This document shows, piece by piece, positions 52,772 through 61,238 of a DNA stretch of 64,000 bases. The stretch is from Pacificoceanicola sp049341065 (GTDB lineage: Bacteria > Pseudomonadota > Alphaproteobacteria > Rhodobacterales > Rhodobacteraceae): positions 1 through 64,000 of the forward strand of contig NZ_JBMPIX010000022.1 of assembly GCF_049341065.1 (NCBI RefSeq). The letters are read 5' to 3'. A program made the translations under genes and the position numbers. Every line of letters starts with the position of its first letter. Position 1 is the first letter of the stretch. Under the pieces are notes generated by a model. The model was not told the origin of the DNA, did no database searches, and worked only from the letters and a program-made list of their open reading frames with translations.

Positions 52772-53196
52772 AATAAGCTCCTGTGTTTCCTGTCTTCGGG
52801 ACCGTCCCTTCGACAAGACCCTGAAAAAGCCCGTCGGGTGACGCGTGCACGGTGGACAGCATGGACATCGGAAACCCCCAAAGGCCCGGGGTGGAGCGGG
52901 CAGGACGCCACAGGCGGCCAACACGGCCCGGGCTGACGCGGGGTTGCGCGCAGGGGACCGAACGGGATTAGGGGATTGTCAGTCGAAGGGATGGACCAGA
53001 AGCCAGAGAGGCGCGGGGAGCCCATGCCAGACCCTGTCATCCTGCCAGTCGGAACCGCCTGAACCCAAACCCAGCACGCAAGGCAGCAGACACTTTGGAT
53101 CAACCAACCCTCGCCCCCTGCACCCTGCCTACGGGAGTTGCGGGGTCATGCCACGACGGGAATCGATACCGGAACATTTAGGCCACGAGGCATAAC
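52772..53196. other. Non-coding gap between ssb and the H-NS-like gene
   Basis: 425 bases, GC-rich, without a convincing gene. It contains the ssb upstream region and the start region of the broken H-NS-like gene. No strong palindromes or terminator seen. Confidence 0.4.
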
Positions 53197-53766
53197 ATGG
53201 CTGACTACGACATCGAGGCGCTGTCGCTCACCGAGCTGAAGAAAATGCAGAAGGACGTCGCCAAGGCGATCTCCACCTAAGAGGATCGACAGAAAGCGGA
53301 AGCCCGCACCAAGGTGGAAGCTGTGGCCAGAGAAATGGGCTACTCTCTGGCGGAACTGGTCGGGACAGATAGCAAACCCAAGCGCGCCCCAGTCGCACCA
53401 AAGTACCAGCACCCTGACAACCCGGCCATCACCTGGTCCGGTCGTGGGCGTAAACCACAGTGGTTCGTGGACGCGCTAGCTGCTGGCACAACTGCCGGTG
53501 ATCTGGAAATCCGCTCAGAGTTTACCAACCCTGCGGCTAAAGTGCCCGAGGCTGCGCGTTGCCTGACCCGGTCATTTTGGCCTGGCGCCGCGCAGGAAAA
53601 GAGTGGCCTCATCTGGGCAGCCAGTGTGGCTGACCTGCCCCCTTCGAGCGACCGTAACAGACGGCGGAATGCGGGCATTCGCTGCGGTCGGATTGTCTAT
53701 CTCGCCATGTACTTAGCACCGCCGCCGAAATCTCGTCAGACGGCCCACGCCGGATGGTTACCCTAA
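53197..53766 (+). pseudogene. H-NS-like gene broken by a nonsense codon
   Basis: The frame starts MADYDIEALSLTELKKMQKD and continues with the H-NS coiled-coil, but a TAA at 53278-53280 replaces the expected Tyr-type codon before EDRQKAEARTKVEAVAREMG. The DNA-binding end (ITWSGRGRKPQWFVDALAAG then TTAGDLEI) is intact in the same frame up to 53511. Beyond, the frame runs on to 53766 into sequence without H-NS resemblance, so the native 3' end is also lost. A single base change would restore the first break. H-NS-like proteins silence foreign DNA; this one cannot be made in full. Confidence 0.78.
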
Positions 53767-53805
53767 AGCGGACCTTAGTCTGGCCTCTGTTTTTCAGGAC
53801 AGCAT

Positions 53806-54180
53806 CTATCGATTTCGCCTTTGCCCCAGATTGGAAGGCCGTCCACCCCGACACCAGTTTATCTCCCCTTTCTTGATCCAGAAATGGCATCCACATGCGT
53901 TCTTCTGGTGGATGGAAGGATGTACGGTGGGGCGGGACCAGAAATCTTCGGTGATCCGCCACCGCGGTCGTTGGTTTGGGTTAAGAGAAAGACTGATGAG
54001 TTCCCCGCATCCGCCCGGACAGTTAAGGCAGGCCCACTTCTTGATATCGCCGTTTTCTACGACGGTGAGCTCCTCCGGGGCGATCATCGACCGGTCTGGT
54101 ATCTTTGGTGCGCGGGTCGTCAAAAAATCGAAACGCAGAAGATGCAACCGACGGAAAAGTCGTGTGATCATGTGTTTCAT
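53806..54180 (-). CDS. DUF6527 zinc-binding protein of the Ub-like operon
   Basis: A 124-residue protein with likely zinc ligands: CLNCPGGCGE in the middle, then RWRITEDFWSRPTVHPSIHQ and CGCHFWIKKGEINWC. This is the DUF6527 pattern (CxxC..., H...H, CxCHF...WC). It starts 1 base after the E1 stop and is the last gene of the operon. From memory, DUF6527 proteins occur beside bacterial ubiquitin-like E1/E2 operons and have been discussed as peptidases; I treat a Ub-like peptidase function as likely but unproven here. Confidence 0.85.
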   Translation of the reverse strand: MKHMITRLFRRLHLLRFDFLTTRAPKIPDRSMIAPEELTVVENGDIKKWACLNCPGGCGELISLSLNPNQRPRWRITEDFWSRPTVHPSIHQKNACGCHFWIKKGEINWCRGGRPSNLGQRRNR

Positions 54181-54181
54181 G

Positions 54182-55573
54182 TCAGCTCACCACATCCAAA
54201 AATGGTTGCATGTCAGCGCGGCCGAGCGTCGCTTCCTGGCTGCAACAAGGGCAATCCGGTTGCGGTTCAACCAAGGGCTTACGTTCGTCTCGGGCGTGAA
54301 ATCGCCGCATGCGGGTTGGCAACATACCGGCCTCTCCGGCAAGTCCGGTTATACCCGCCAACCACTCATTGACCGCCATCGCTCCGGCCTCGGTCGTGAA
54401 AGTTACCACGGCTGGAGATGGATCGCCCTCGCCCAAGACGTAGGCTTCCTCTTTCAACCGCTGATAGCTATCGGGATCATCGCGTCGTAACGTTTCTTCC
54501 CGGGCTCGGCGCGGATCGACATATCCGCCGCACAGCAAGCAAGGGTGACCCGGCACAAGTGTCGAGACCCGGGCAAAGAGGTCGTATGCAGCTTCGGTCC
54601 GTCGCTGCATGGCCAGCCCGACGTCGATGACAGGGATGCCGTAAAACCTTGCAAATCGATTCAGAAACAGCCGACCTGCATGATCGTCTGTGCAACAGAA
54701 AATCACGTCGCAGGCTTTGAGTGCATCCCATGTCACCGGGTCTCCGGCCCAAGCGTCGACGCTTACCAACTTCATGCCGAGAGCCGATTCCTCGACAGTT
54801 CGTGCGTGAATATTGGTCTTTGGCAACTTCGCATCAGCATCTGATCGCCGCGCCCCGTGGAGGCGGTTGAGATTGGTCAGGTCCACTATGTCTTTGTCGA
54901 ATTGGACTGCCTCTTTCACTCCAAGCCGCAAAAGCAGCGGTAACACCGCACTTCCAGTTGCGCCGCCGCCAGCGATTCCGCAGCGAAAGCCTGACACTTG
55001 CCGTGATGCATCGTCGCCGAAAAGCCGGACCTGACGATCCAAGAATTTCTCCGGAGTTCCAGTGAGACCAGAAATCCGTAAGCGAGGTCCAGAATGCAGA
55101 ATACGTCCAATTTCGACAGCATTTTCAGTTGTTGTCCAGATCCGAGCGGCGAGGTCGCCATTCTCTGCGATAATAATGCTCACCAGACCCTGCATTCCCT
55201 TCAATAGGGCTGTGCGGGCGAGTTCGGCTTCGTTACGGTCATCCTGTTCGGAAAAACGCGCTTTGCCCTTCGGGTGGGTATGAACGAGAGCTGGGGTGAG
55301 GCCAGTCGTCTTGGCTTCGTTTAGTAGTCGCATGAATCCATCGGTTTGCCAGGTGACATGGCGCCCCGACGCCGACACGAGTTCGTTATCGCCAACCGGA
55401 TCGAACCGATGCGAAACCAAACGCCGCCGAGGTTGATTTGACCATGGATCACACTCGATATCAGCAACGCCAAAAAGCATGTAGGCCGAGCGCTCCGATC
55501 CTGCCCCTGCCGCGAGCAGGGACTGGATTTGCGCCTCATGCGGCTCCAAAAGGATGAGGTCCATGGCATCCAT
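54182..55573 (-). CDS. JAB/E1 (ThiF) fusion protein
   Basis: A 463-residue fusion. The N-terminal JAB (JAMM) metallopeptidase has the motif HTHP with H98 and H100, S108 and D111 (H-x-H-x7-S-x2-D), as needed for zinc isopeptidase action. The C-terminal ThiF/E1 domain has GIAGGGATGSAVLP (about 199-212), the DxxNLNR segment (LTNLNRL) and structural cysteine pairs (CLLCGG and CPCC). E1 adenylates a ubiquitin-like C-terminus and JAB trims or removes it, so both ends of the cycle are in one chain. The ATG overlaps the E2 stop. ThiF's catalytic Cys is not pinned (the CC in VIFCCTDDH is a candidate). Confidence 0.9.
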   Translation of the reverse strand: MDAMDLILLEPHEAQIQSLLAAGAGSERSAYMLFGVADIECDPWSNQPRRRLVSHRFDPVGDNELVSASGRHVTWQTDGFMRLLNEAKTTGLTPALVHTHPKGKARFSEQDDRNEAELARTALLKGMQGLVSIIIAENGDLAARIWTTTENAVEIGRILHSGPRLRISGLTGTPEKFLDRQVRLFGDDASRQVSGFRCGIAGGGATGSAVLPLLLRLGVKEAVQFDKDIVDLTNLNRLHGARRSDADAKLPKTNIHARTVEESALGMKLVSVDAWAGDPVTWDALKACDVIFCCTDDHAGRLFLNRFARFYGIPVIDVGLAMQRRTEAAYDLFARVSTLVPGHPCLLCGGYVDPRRAREETLRRDDPDSYQRLKEEAYVLGEGDPSPAVVTFTTEAGAMAVNEWLAGITGLAGEAGMLPTRMRRFHARDERKPLVEPQPDCPCCSQEATLGRADMQPFLDVVS

Positions 55574-56427
55574 CAGGCCCGTGCCTCCGCTAGAGCAGTT
55601 TGAACGCGGGCGACCATGGTTTGCAGACCATCGACCCCCGGACGCCAGGCAGTGTTGTGGCGCGACCAACGCTGCCAAACGCGACCACCAAAACGGTGCT
55701 CAACAGTACAAGCTTTTGGAACTTGGCCCGTGTCCACCAGGGTGAGCTTCGGCGAGACATAGAACATGTCCGGCGAGCAGTCGGGATAGCCCTTGGGAAG
55801 TAGGATCAGAACGTCAGCCGACAAATGGTCGAACTTGCCCGCCGGAAGCGGCACAGCTTTCAGGATGGTGCCTGTGTTGCCGCCCTCTGTCACTACTTCG
55901 AACTCATACCCATGACCGGAAAGGTATGTTTGGTCCTTCGACGGAAGGGCATCGCCCTCCGTCGTTTGATCAATCAGTGACACGAACCGCTCAACGCCGG
56001 CATCGGCCAGGTTAATTACATCCGTATCGATGATCTTCTTGTCATGCTGCCCTGGGATCTCTTGCCAGAGATTGTAGTTGGGCGGCAGTTTGGCCAGTTT
56101 GCGCAACACGAAGCCACTGACGCAGGCTCGGGGCCATTCGAGATCAGCGTCGTCGATTTTGAACTTGAAGCTGCGATCAGAGCGGGCGACCAGCACTCTC
56201 TCGATACCACGACCGCGCAGATCATAGCTTTCGTCGAGCCGGATGTCTTCGAAGTCGCCGTTGGGCAGGATTGCGATGGCCACATGTTCATCAACAGGGT
56301 GCCCATCAGCGGCTTCGATCAACTGGCGTCCCAGAACCTTGGGATCGTCGAAGACGTGTTTCTTGAAGTTGAGGTCCTCATCGGCGATGAGAACACGGAA
56401 GCGAGGATCATTTTCTTGCGGTTTCAT
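55573..56427 (-). CDS. Tandem ubiquitin-like / E2 fusion
   Basis: A 284-residue protein. Residues about 7-80 (RFRVLIADEDLNFKKHVF) and 80-152 (FKFKIDDADLEWPRACVSGF) look like two ubiquitin-like folds (multiubiquitin group). Residues about 175-284 resemble the prokaryotic E2 family E, with YEFEVVTEGGNTGT, VLILLPKGYPDCSPDMFYVS, CTVEHRFGGRVWQRW and WRPGVDGLQTMVARV. Candidate catalytic cysteines are those in DCSPD and ACTVE. No diglycine end follows either Ub-like fold. The ATG at 56427 has AAGGA about 8 bases before it. It is the fourth gene of the operon. Confidence 0.85.
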   Translation of the reverse strand: MKPQENDPRFRVLIADEDLNFKKHVFDDPKVLGRQLIEAADGHPVDEHVAIAILPNGDFEDIRLDESYDLRGRGIERVLVARSDRSFKFKIDDADLEWPRACVSGFVLRKLAKLPPNYNLWQEIPGQHDKKIIDTDVINLADAGVERFVSLIDQTTEGDALPSKDQTYLSGHGYEFEVVTEGGNTGTILKAVPLPAGKFDHLSADVLILLPKGYPDCSPDMFYVSPKLTLVDTGQVPKACTVEHRFGGRVWQRWSRHNTAWRPGVDGLQTMVARVQTALAEARA

Positions 56428-56496
56428 ATTTTTAGTCCTTGTAATGTTACAGAACGCAGACCCCATGTCTGCGCCTTCACAAGGACAATCGCGGCG

Positions 56497-59400
56497 TCAG
56501 GAAGAATCCGGTAAGCTAGATCCAATCTTTTTTCTCAGCGTGCCGGATGGCGGCGGATTGCAGATGAAAAAGTAAGGGCACCGCGCACATCGATCACTAC
56601 GGTTTGGTGGGAACCTTCCCTCGATGATGGAGATCGCGGCGTCCGCGATCTTCTTCTTTCTGGTGCTGATTTTACCCTCTGACATGTTCAAACGATCCCG
56701 ATCACCGCCCGTCAAATACACAAATTCCGCTTCCCCACGCCCTTCTGCCGCAATCTGAAACGCCGCAGCATCGAGCGCATCCAATGCTGTGCTTGTCTTG
56801 CGTCCCGTGCGGATACGTCGGAAAACCGTCGCGTGACCGGTTTCGATCTCCTCATGGGCCGACACGACAATCTCCGCATCTTCAAACCTAAGCGATAGGG
56901 ATTGGGGTACCTTCCGGGTCTCACTTCGCCGAAGCTGGAAGAAGAACTGCAACAAATCATCGGAAATCTGTCGATACTCGGCGGCATAGCCATGCTCCGT
57001 AGGTCCATGTGCGACCCAGGCAGCTTCGATGATCGTCCTTAACTCTGTCTCGTCCGGCATCTCGGCGGGTCGCGCCGTCAGTTCATCAACGACAGCCTGC
57101 ACAGCATTATGCATCCGCATGGGCGCCGACTCCATGCGACGCCCCCCAACTTGAAGAACATGAGCAAAGAAAAACCGCCGTGGGCATTTGTCGAAGGTCG
57201 CCAGTTGCGACGGCGACATGCGGGCTACGCCATCGACTTGCAACGTGAAGCGCTCAGCCTCTCCGACAACATCTCTAACTGCGGAAATCGGCTCTTGAAT
57301 TGACAGTTGGCCGGAGATGTCGTCGACAAAACTGGACCGACTCTGCCGATAACCATTAGATTTTTTGCTGGGCGCGTAAAGGAACAGACCGTCTTCTGCC
57401 CGGGATAGCGCAACGAAGAACAAACATCGCTGTTCCTCATCATGGCCGGCATCTATTGCCTCGCCACCGCGAAACATCGGGCCCTCGATCATGCCATCCG
57501 GCGGGGGAAGGCCGCGGCTTTGTTTGGCCGAGCGCGGGATCGAGCCGCTTGTTAAAGACGGAAGGTGTAGCACCTTGAACTCAAGACCCTTGCTCCCATG
57601 GATCGTCATCAGACGAACAGCGTCTATGCTCTGAGCAGCGCTAGGAAGATCGCGCAAATCGCGCTCATCTGAGAGGATCACCAACCGTCGGATGTGTTCC
57701 AGAAGGTCGCGGACTGGATATCCTGATTTTTCCGGGAGAGCGGAGCGCAGAAAGTTCTGGAACTGCCAGAAGGCAAGCGCGGGGTTGGCGTTGCCATTGC
57801 GAGCCTGCTTTGCAATATCGGCCGCAAGCCGTGTGCGATCCAGATAGATCTTCGTGATCACTTGCCAGGCGGTCGCCGTGGGCTCGATCCCGTCGAAAGC
57901 GTCGATAAGGGCTTTCGCCGAGGCTTGGCTACTTTCGCTCAACCCATCTGCCGCATCCAAAATGGTCCGCCAGTTGAGAGGAAGGGGCTTCTTCGTGTCC
58001 CGGATAGCCTCGATTGCCAGGGCGATATCTTCGATGGGCATCTGAAATGATCGCATTGAGGCGACGCATGTCAGTCCCATTGCTCTGGGGTCGACCACGA
58101 GCGACAGGAGCGATAGCGCTTCCTTGATTTCCGGTCGGTCGAATAATGGCCCGAGGAACAGAACAGGGATTCCACGCGCCTCCAAACCAGCGGCGATCTC
58201 CGCCAACCGCGCATTTCCCTTGCAGATGACCGCTTGATCACGAAACGAGCCCATATCAGCTCGGGCAGCGGTAATGCGGGCAGCTATTTCGTCGACCTCA
58301 TGGTCCTTCGACTCCACTGAAAGGAAAGACGGCGCTGCACCGTTGTTGCCCTTGAACGCATGCGCTTGGAAACTGGTGGCCTCCATTCGAATTTTTGCAA
58401 AAGTGCTGAATGCATCGCAGATTTCCTGGGACGAGCGGTAATTGGTGCTAAGTTGCATTGAAGTTCCGCCGGGAAAGTCGTCAGTCTCGAACCGGTCGAT
58501 ATTGTAAGACGACGCGCCCCGGAAGCGGTAGATGGATTGCTTGGCGTCTCCCACAACCCAGAGGTTGCCACCATCTGGTTTCAGAGCGCGCAAGAACCGC
58601 ACGCTGGCGCGGTTCACATCCTGATATTCGTCCACAAGAACGTGCTCATACCGATCCTGAAGGTCCTTGCGCACGGCTTCGTCGGATTCGACCAATGCCG
58701 TCGGGCGCGCGACGAGATCACCGAAATCGACCGCGCCGCGCTCCAACTTCAGTTGCTCATAAAGGTCGTAGACCGAAGCAATCTCGAGACATTTCTCAGC
58801 GGCAATCTGGTCTTCCTCCGTCTCTGCGACATCAACCATCCGCTGCGCCAGTACACGGTAGCGATGTTGGTCGACGACCTCGTCCTTGGCGCGCGAGATC
58901 GCTGACAGGATGGACCGCAGGTTGTCGGTCGGGTCCCAGAGATCATTGAAATGCGTCAGCCTCAGGCGCGGAAACTCGTCTTCGAGAAGCGTAATCGCTT
59001 CGGTCGCATCGATCAGACGTGGATCTTGAGGCAAGTTTGCGCGGTCGTGGAACCGCCGCAGAAGATCGAGCCCGAAGGAATGAAACGTCCCGATCCATGC
59101 GGACCCGGCCGCTTCCGGCCAAGCCAGCATTGCGCGATCCGTCATTTCACCAGCGGCCTTGTTCGAGAAGGTCAGAAGCAGAATGCTCTCGGGTTCGACT
59201 CTGCGGCTCTTTAATACCGACAATCTGCCGACGAGCGTTTGTGTCTTGCCGGTACCCGGCCCGGCTTTCAGGAGCAGGGCCTTTCCGTCGTGTTCTGCTG
59301 CCCGCTTTTGTTCTTCGTTCAAAGGCTTTGGCGGCGATACCGTATCTTTGTCAGGTTCAATCGGCGGAAGAAGGAGCGCGTCGAACAGTTGGACCGCGAC

Positions 59401-59910
59401 CATCGGGTAGGGTGCCCCAAGCCGTTTGGAAATCTCTTCTGCGCTCAAGTCCTCTTCAACATGCCAAGACCAGGCCAAAGCACGCGGAAACAAAAACTCA
59501 CGTGCAAAGAGGTCCATTTGGACCTCCTCGCGCGCACGATTGCTGTAGTCGACCACACGGTCCGCCCCCACCGATGACGGATCTGCAGAGCGCGCGGGGT
59601 CGATCTCCATGGTTGGCGGAATGTCCACTTCACCGCCAAACTCGTGGTGTCCAATCTCATGTGCGACCAAAAATGCATCGAGAAACGCGTTCCCGGTGTC
59701 TTCATGCAGAATAGTTGCGGACGTTTCCTGAAGAACAGCCCGCCCGCCTTTGAGTTGCGGATGACCTGCAGGGCGTTTCCGGACTTCCAGATCGCGTCGT
59801 TTGGCCTCACAAAGCGCAAACTCATAGGGGCGGTTTGGGTCGCCACCTTTGTCTCGACACTGCGCGTGAAGGTCAGCCGCGCACGCTCTTATGGTTTCAA
59901 TCCGATCCAT
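56497..59910 (-). CDS. ImmA/IrrE - UvrD helicase - Fe-S nuclease-like fusion
   Basis: A 1137-residue three-part protein. Residues 1-190 are an ImmA/IrrE-type zinc protease: HEIGH at 84-88 and EEVQMDLFAREFLFP, which supplies the third ligand. Residues 190-870 are a UvrD-like helicase: AGPGTGKT at 216-223, TFSNKAAGEM, VLVDEYQDVN, LSTNYRSSQE, RLMTIHGSKGLEF. The C-terminus looks like an AddB/Cas4 nuclease: opening Cys in FDKCPRRFFFAHVL and closing CARCPYFFIC give the four Fe-S cysteines. The D-x-K of the nuclease core appears replaced (RRIRTGRK), so it may be inactive. It overlaps the HTH gene by 14 bases. Confidence 0.88.
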   Translation of the reverse strand: MDRIETIRACAADLHAQCRDKGGDPNRPYEFALCEAKRRDLEVRKRPAGHPQLKGGRAVLQETSATILHEDTGNAFLDAFLVAHEIGHHEFGGEVDIPPTMEIDPARSADPSSVGADRVVDYSNRAREEVQMDLFAREFLFPRALAWSWHVEEDLSAEEISKRLGAPYPMVAVQLFDALLLPPIEPDKDTVSPPKPLNEEQKRAAEHDGKALLLKAGPGTGKTQTLVGRLSVLKSRRVEPESILLLTFSNKAAGEMTDRAMLAWPEAAGSAWIGTFHSFGLDLLRRFHDRANLPQDPRLIDATEAITLLEDEFPRLRLTHFNDLWDPTDNLRSILSAISRAKDEVVDQHRYRVLAQRMVDVAETEEDQIAAEKCLEIASVYDLYEQLKLERGAVDFGDLVARPTALVESDEAVRKDLQDRYEHVLVDEYQDVNRASVRFLRALKPDGGNLWVVGDAKQSIYRFRGASSYNIDRFETDDFPGGTSMQLSTNYRSSQEICDAFSTFAKIRMEATSFQAHAFKGNNGAAPSFLSVESKDHEVDEIAARITAARADMGSFRDQAVICKGNARLAEIAAGLEARGIPVLFLGPLFDRPEIKEALSLLSLVVDPRAMGLTCVASMRSFQMPIEDIALAIEAIRDTKKPLPLNWRTILDAADGLSESSQASAKALIDAFDGIEPTATAWQVITKIYLDRTRLAADIAKQARNGNANPALAFWQFQNFLRSALPEKSGYPVRDLLEHIRRLVILSDERDLRDLPSAAQSIDAVRLMTIHGSKGLEFKVLHLPSLTSGSIPRSAKQSRGLPPPDGMIEGPMFRGGEAIDAGHDEEQRCLFFVALSRAEDGLFLYAPSKKSNGYRQSRSSFVDDISGQLSIQEPISAVRDVVGEAERFTLQVDGVARMSPSQLATFDKCPRRFFFAHVLQVGGRRMESAPMRMHNAVQAVVDELTARPAEMPDETELRTIIEAAWVAHGPTEHGYAAEYRQISDDLLQFFFQLRRSETRKVPQSLSLRFEDAEIVVSAHEEIETGHATVFRRIRTGRKTSTALDALDAAAFQIAAEGRGEAEFVYLTGGDRDRLNMSEGKISTRKKKIADAAISIIEGRFPPNRSDRCARCPYFFICNPPPSGTLRKKIGSSLPDSS

Positions 59911-60445
59911 CGTCCGCGAGCAACGTCTTTAACGCGCCCCGCTCCTCCTCGGTCAAATCAGCATGTTCGACATAGGTCTCGAACCCGATAGGCGCCTCAT
60001 TACCTGGTTTCCCATCGGACTTCATCGCAACTGCCTGCCCATCTCCTTGCTGCATGCCGCTGATCACATCCTGAATGTGAACATCGAGCTTTTTTGCCAG
60101 CGCCTTCAACAGCCCCATTGGCATCGAAGCAAGATGTACGATGTCGGCGTTCAGACCGGTAAAAAAGCCTCGGGGAAGGCCAAGGTCACGCGCGAATTCT
60201 CGTACACCGCTGCCAAACAGTGTTTGCCGGACATGTTGGACGCGCAGGACCTCCGCGCTCATGGCCTTGGACTCAAGCGGAAGGCTCGCCTCTGCAACCT
60301 CCAGATCGTTCATGGAAAGTTCGTTGAACAGCGCGAGGAGGTCTTGGGTGTATTCCGGATATCGTTGGAGATACGCTTTCAGCGTTTCAGGTGACAACTC
60401 CTCTTCGATTGTGAAGTCGTTTAGAACATCATCTCTATTTGCCAT
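59897..60445 (-). CDS. HTH regulator paired with the ImmA-helicase
   Basis: A 182-residue, mostly helical, acidic protein. The central part (REFARDLGLPRGFFTGLNAD, then SMPMGLLKALAKKLDVHIQ) looks like a Xre-type helix-turn-helix. ImmA/IrrE proteases typically cleave a partner repressor, so an HTH protein overlapping such a protease gene is expected. It overlaps the sigma-like gene by 11 bases and the helicase by 14, indicating co-translation. Specific DNA targets are unknown. Confidence 0.72.
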   Translation of the reverse strand: MANRDDVLNDFTIEEELSPETLKAYLQRYPEYTQDLLALFNELSMNDLEVAEASLPLESKAMSAEVLRVQHVRQTLFGSGVREFARDLGLPRGFFTGLNADIVHLASMPMGLLKALAKKLDVHIQDVISGMQQGDGQAVAMKSDGKPGNEAPIGFETYVEHADLTEEERGALKTLLADDGSD

Positions 60446-61238
60446 TATCTACCTCCAGCGCCAGTGCTTGCCGGATCTTCGCAAAGGCTCGATCGCGCCG
60501 GTTGCGTACAGTCTTCTCCACGCAGCCCAGAAGCTCTGTCATCGAGCGTTCGCGATCTTTGTTCGTTTCAATTGGAATGTCTGCGAGCATCAAATCAATC
60601 ACCTCTCGTTCGTCTGTCGGTAAAGCGTTAATCGCACGGCGCACATGAATCCGGTAATCAAGATCGTCCTCAGCTGTGAGGTCACCCTTTTTATAGCGTT
60701 CTAGTGCCGCTTCGACGACGGCACGCACTTCGCCAGTGACCGCGTCCTCGACGTCCTCACTTGCGTTTTCCCGACGGTTCACCTTGCGGAGCTTCGTGAT
60801 GTGCGCCGACCGCACCGCTTTGTCGAAGACGACCTCGTAGATATCGAGTTGCTCGTCATAGTTCTGCCTATCGGTGAACATCATCTCGGTGACATGATCT
60901 ACCGTCGCGTCACGGATTTCAGCGAGGCGCGCATCTTCATGGATTTTGTCGCCAACTTGGCGGCTTGCTCGTGGGCACGCCGCTTCGACCCGATCGCGCA
61001 ATATATCGTAGAGCCGAATGAACCGACCGTCCGCGTTGTCTGATTTTGTCTGGCGCAAATAGAACATGAGAACTTCTGAAGGCACATATTGACTATGTCG
61101 CCGGTCTCTTATGGCTGCGCTGTCCATTAATTCCTCGAACGACCATGTGAGGCTCATTTCAATATATTCGATGATCAGCGGGCGTCTGGTATAGAATTCG
61201 CCGCTGATTTTACGTTTTCTTAGTGGCTCAATACTCAT
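60435..61238 (-). CDS. Sigma-70 region 4-like regulator
   Basis: A 267-residue protein with a C-terminal region like sigma-70 region 4: INALPTDEREVIDLMLADIP, then SMTELLGCVEKTVRNRRDRA and FAKIRQAL. The earlier part contains a helical block with ALERYKKGDLTAEDDLD. The N-terminal 100 residues are not recognised. It is the first gene of the six-gene leftward operon and could direct transcription of the operon or of other genes. An ECF-like sigma factor or a sigma-derived activator are both possible; region 2 is not clear, so autonomous sigma function is doubtful. Confidence 0.6.
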   Translation of the reverse strand: MSIEPLRKRKISGEFYTRRPLIIEYIEMSLTWSFEELMDSAAIRDRRHSQYVPSEVLMFYLRQTKSDNADGRFIRLYDILRDRVEAACPRASRQVGDKIHEDARLAEIRDATVDHVTEMMFTDRQNYDEQLDIYEVVFDKAVRSAHITKLRKVNRRENASEDVEDAVTGEVRAVVEAALERYKKGDLTAEDDLDYRIHVRRAINALPTDEREVIDLMLADIPIETNKDRERSMTELLGCVEKTVRNRRDRAFAKIRQALALEVDNGK

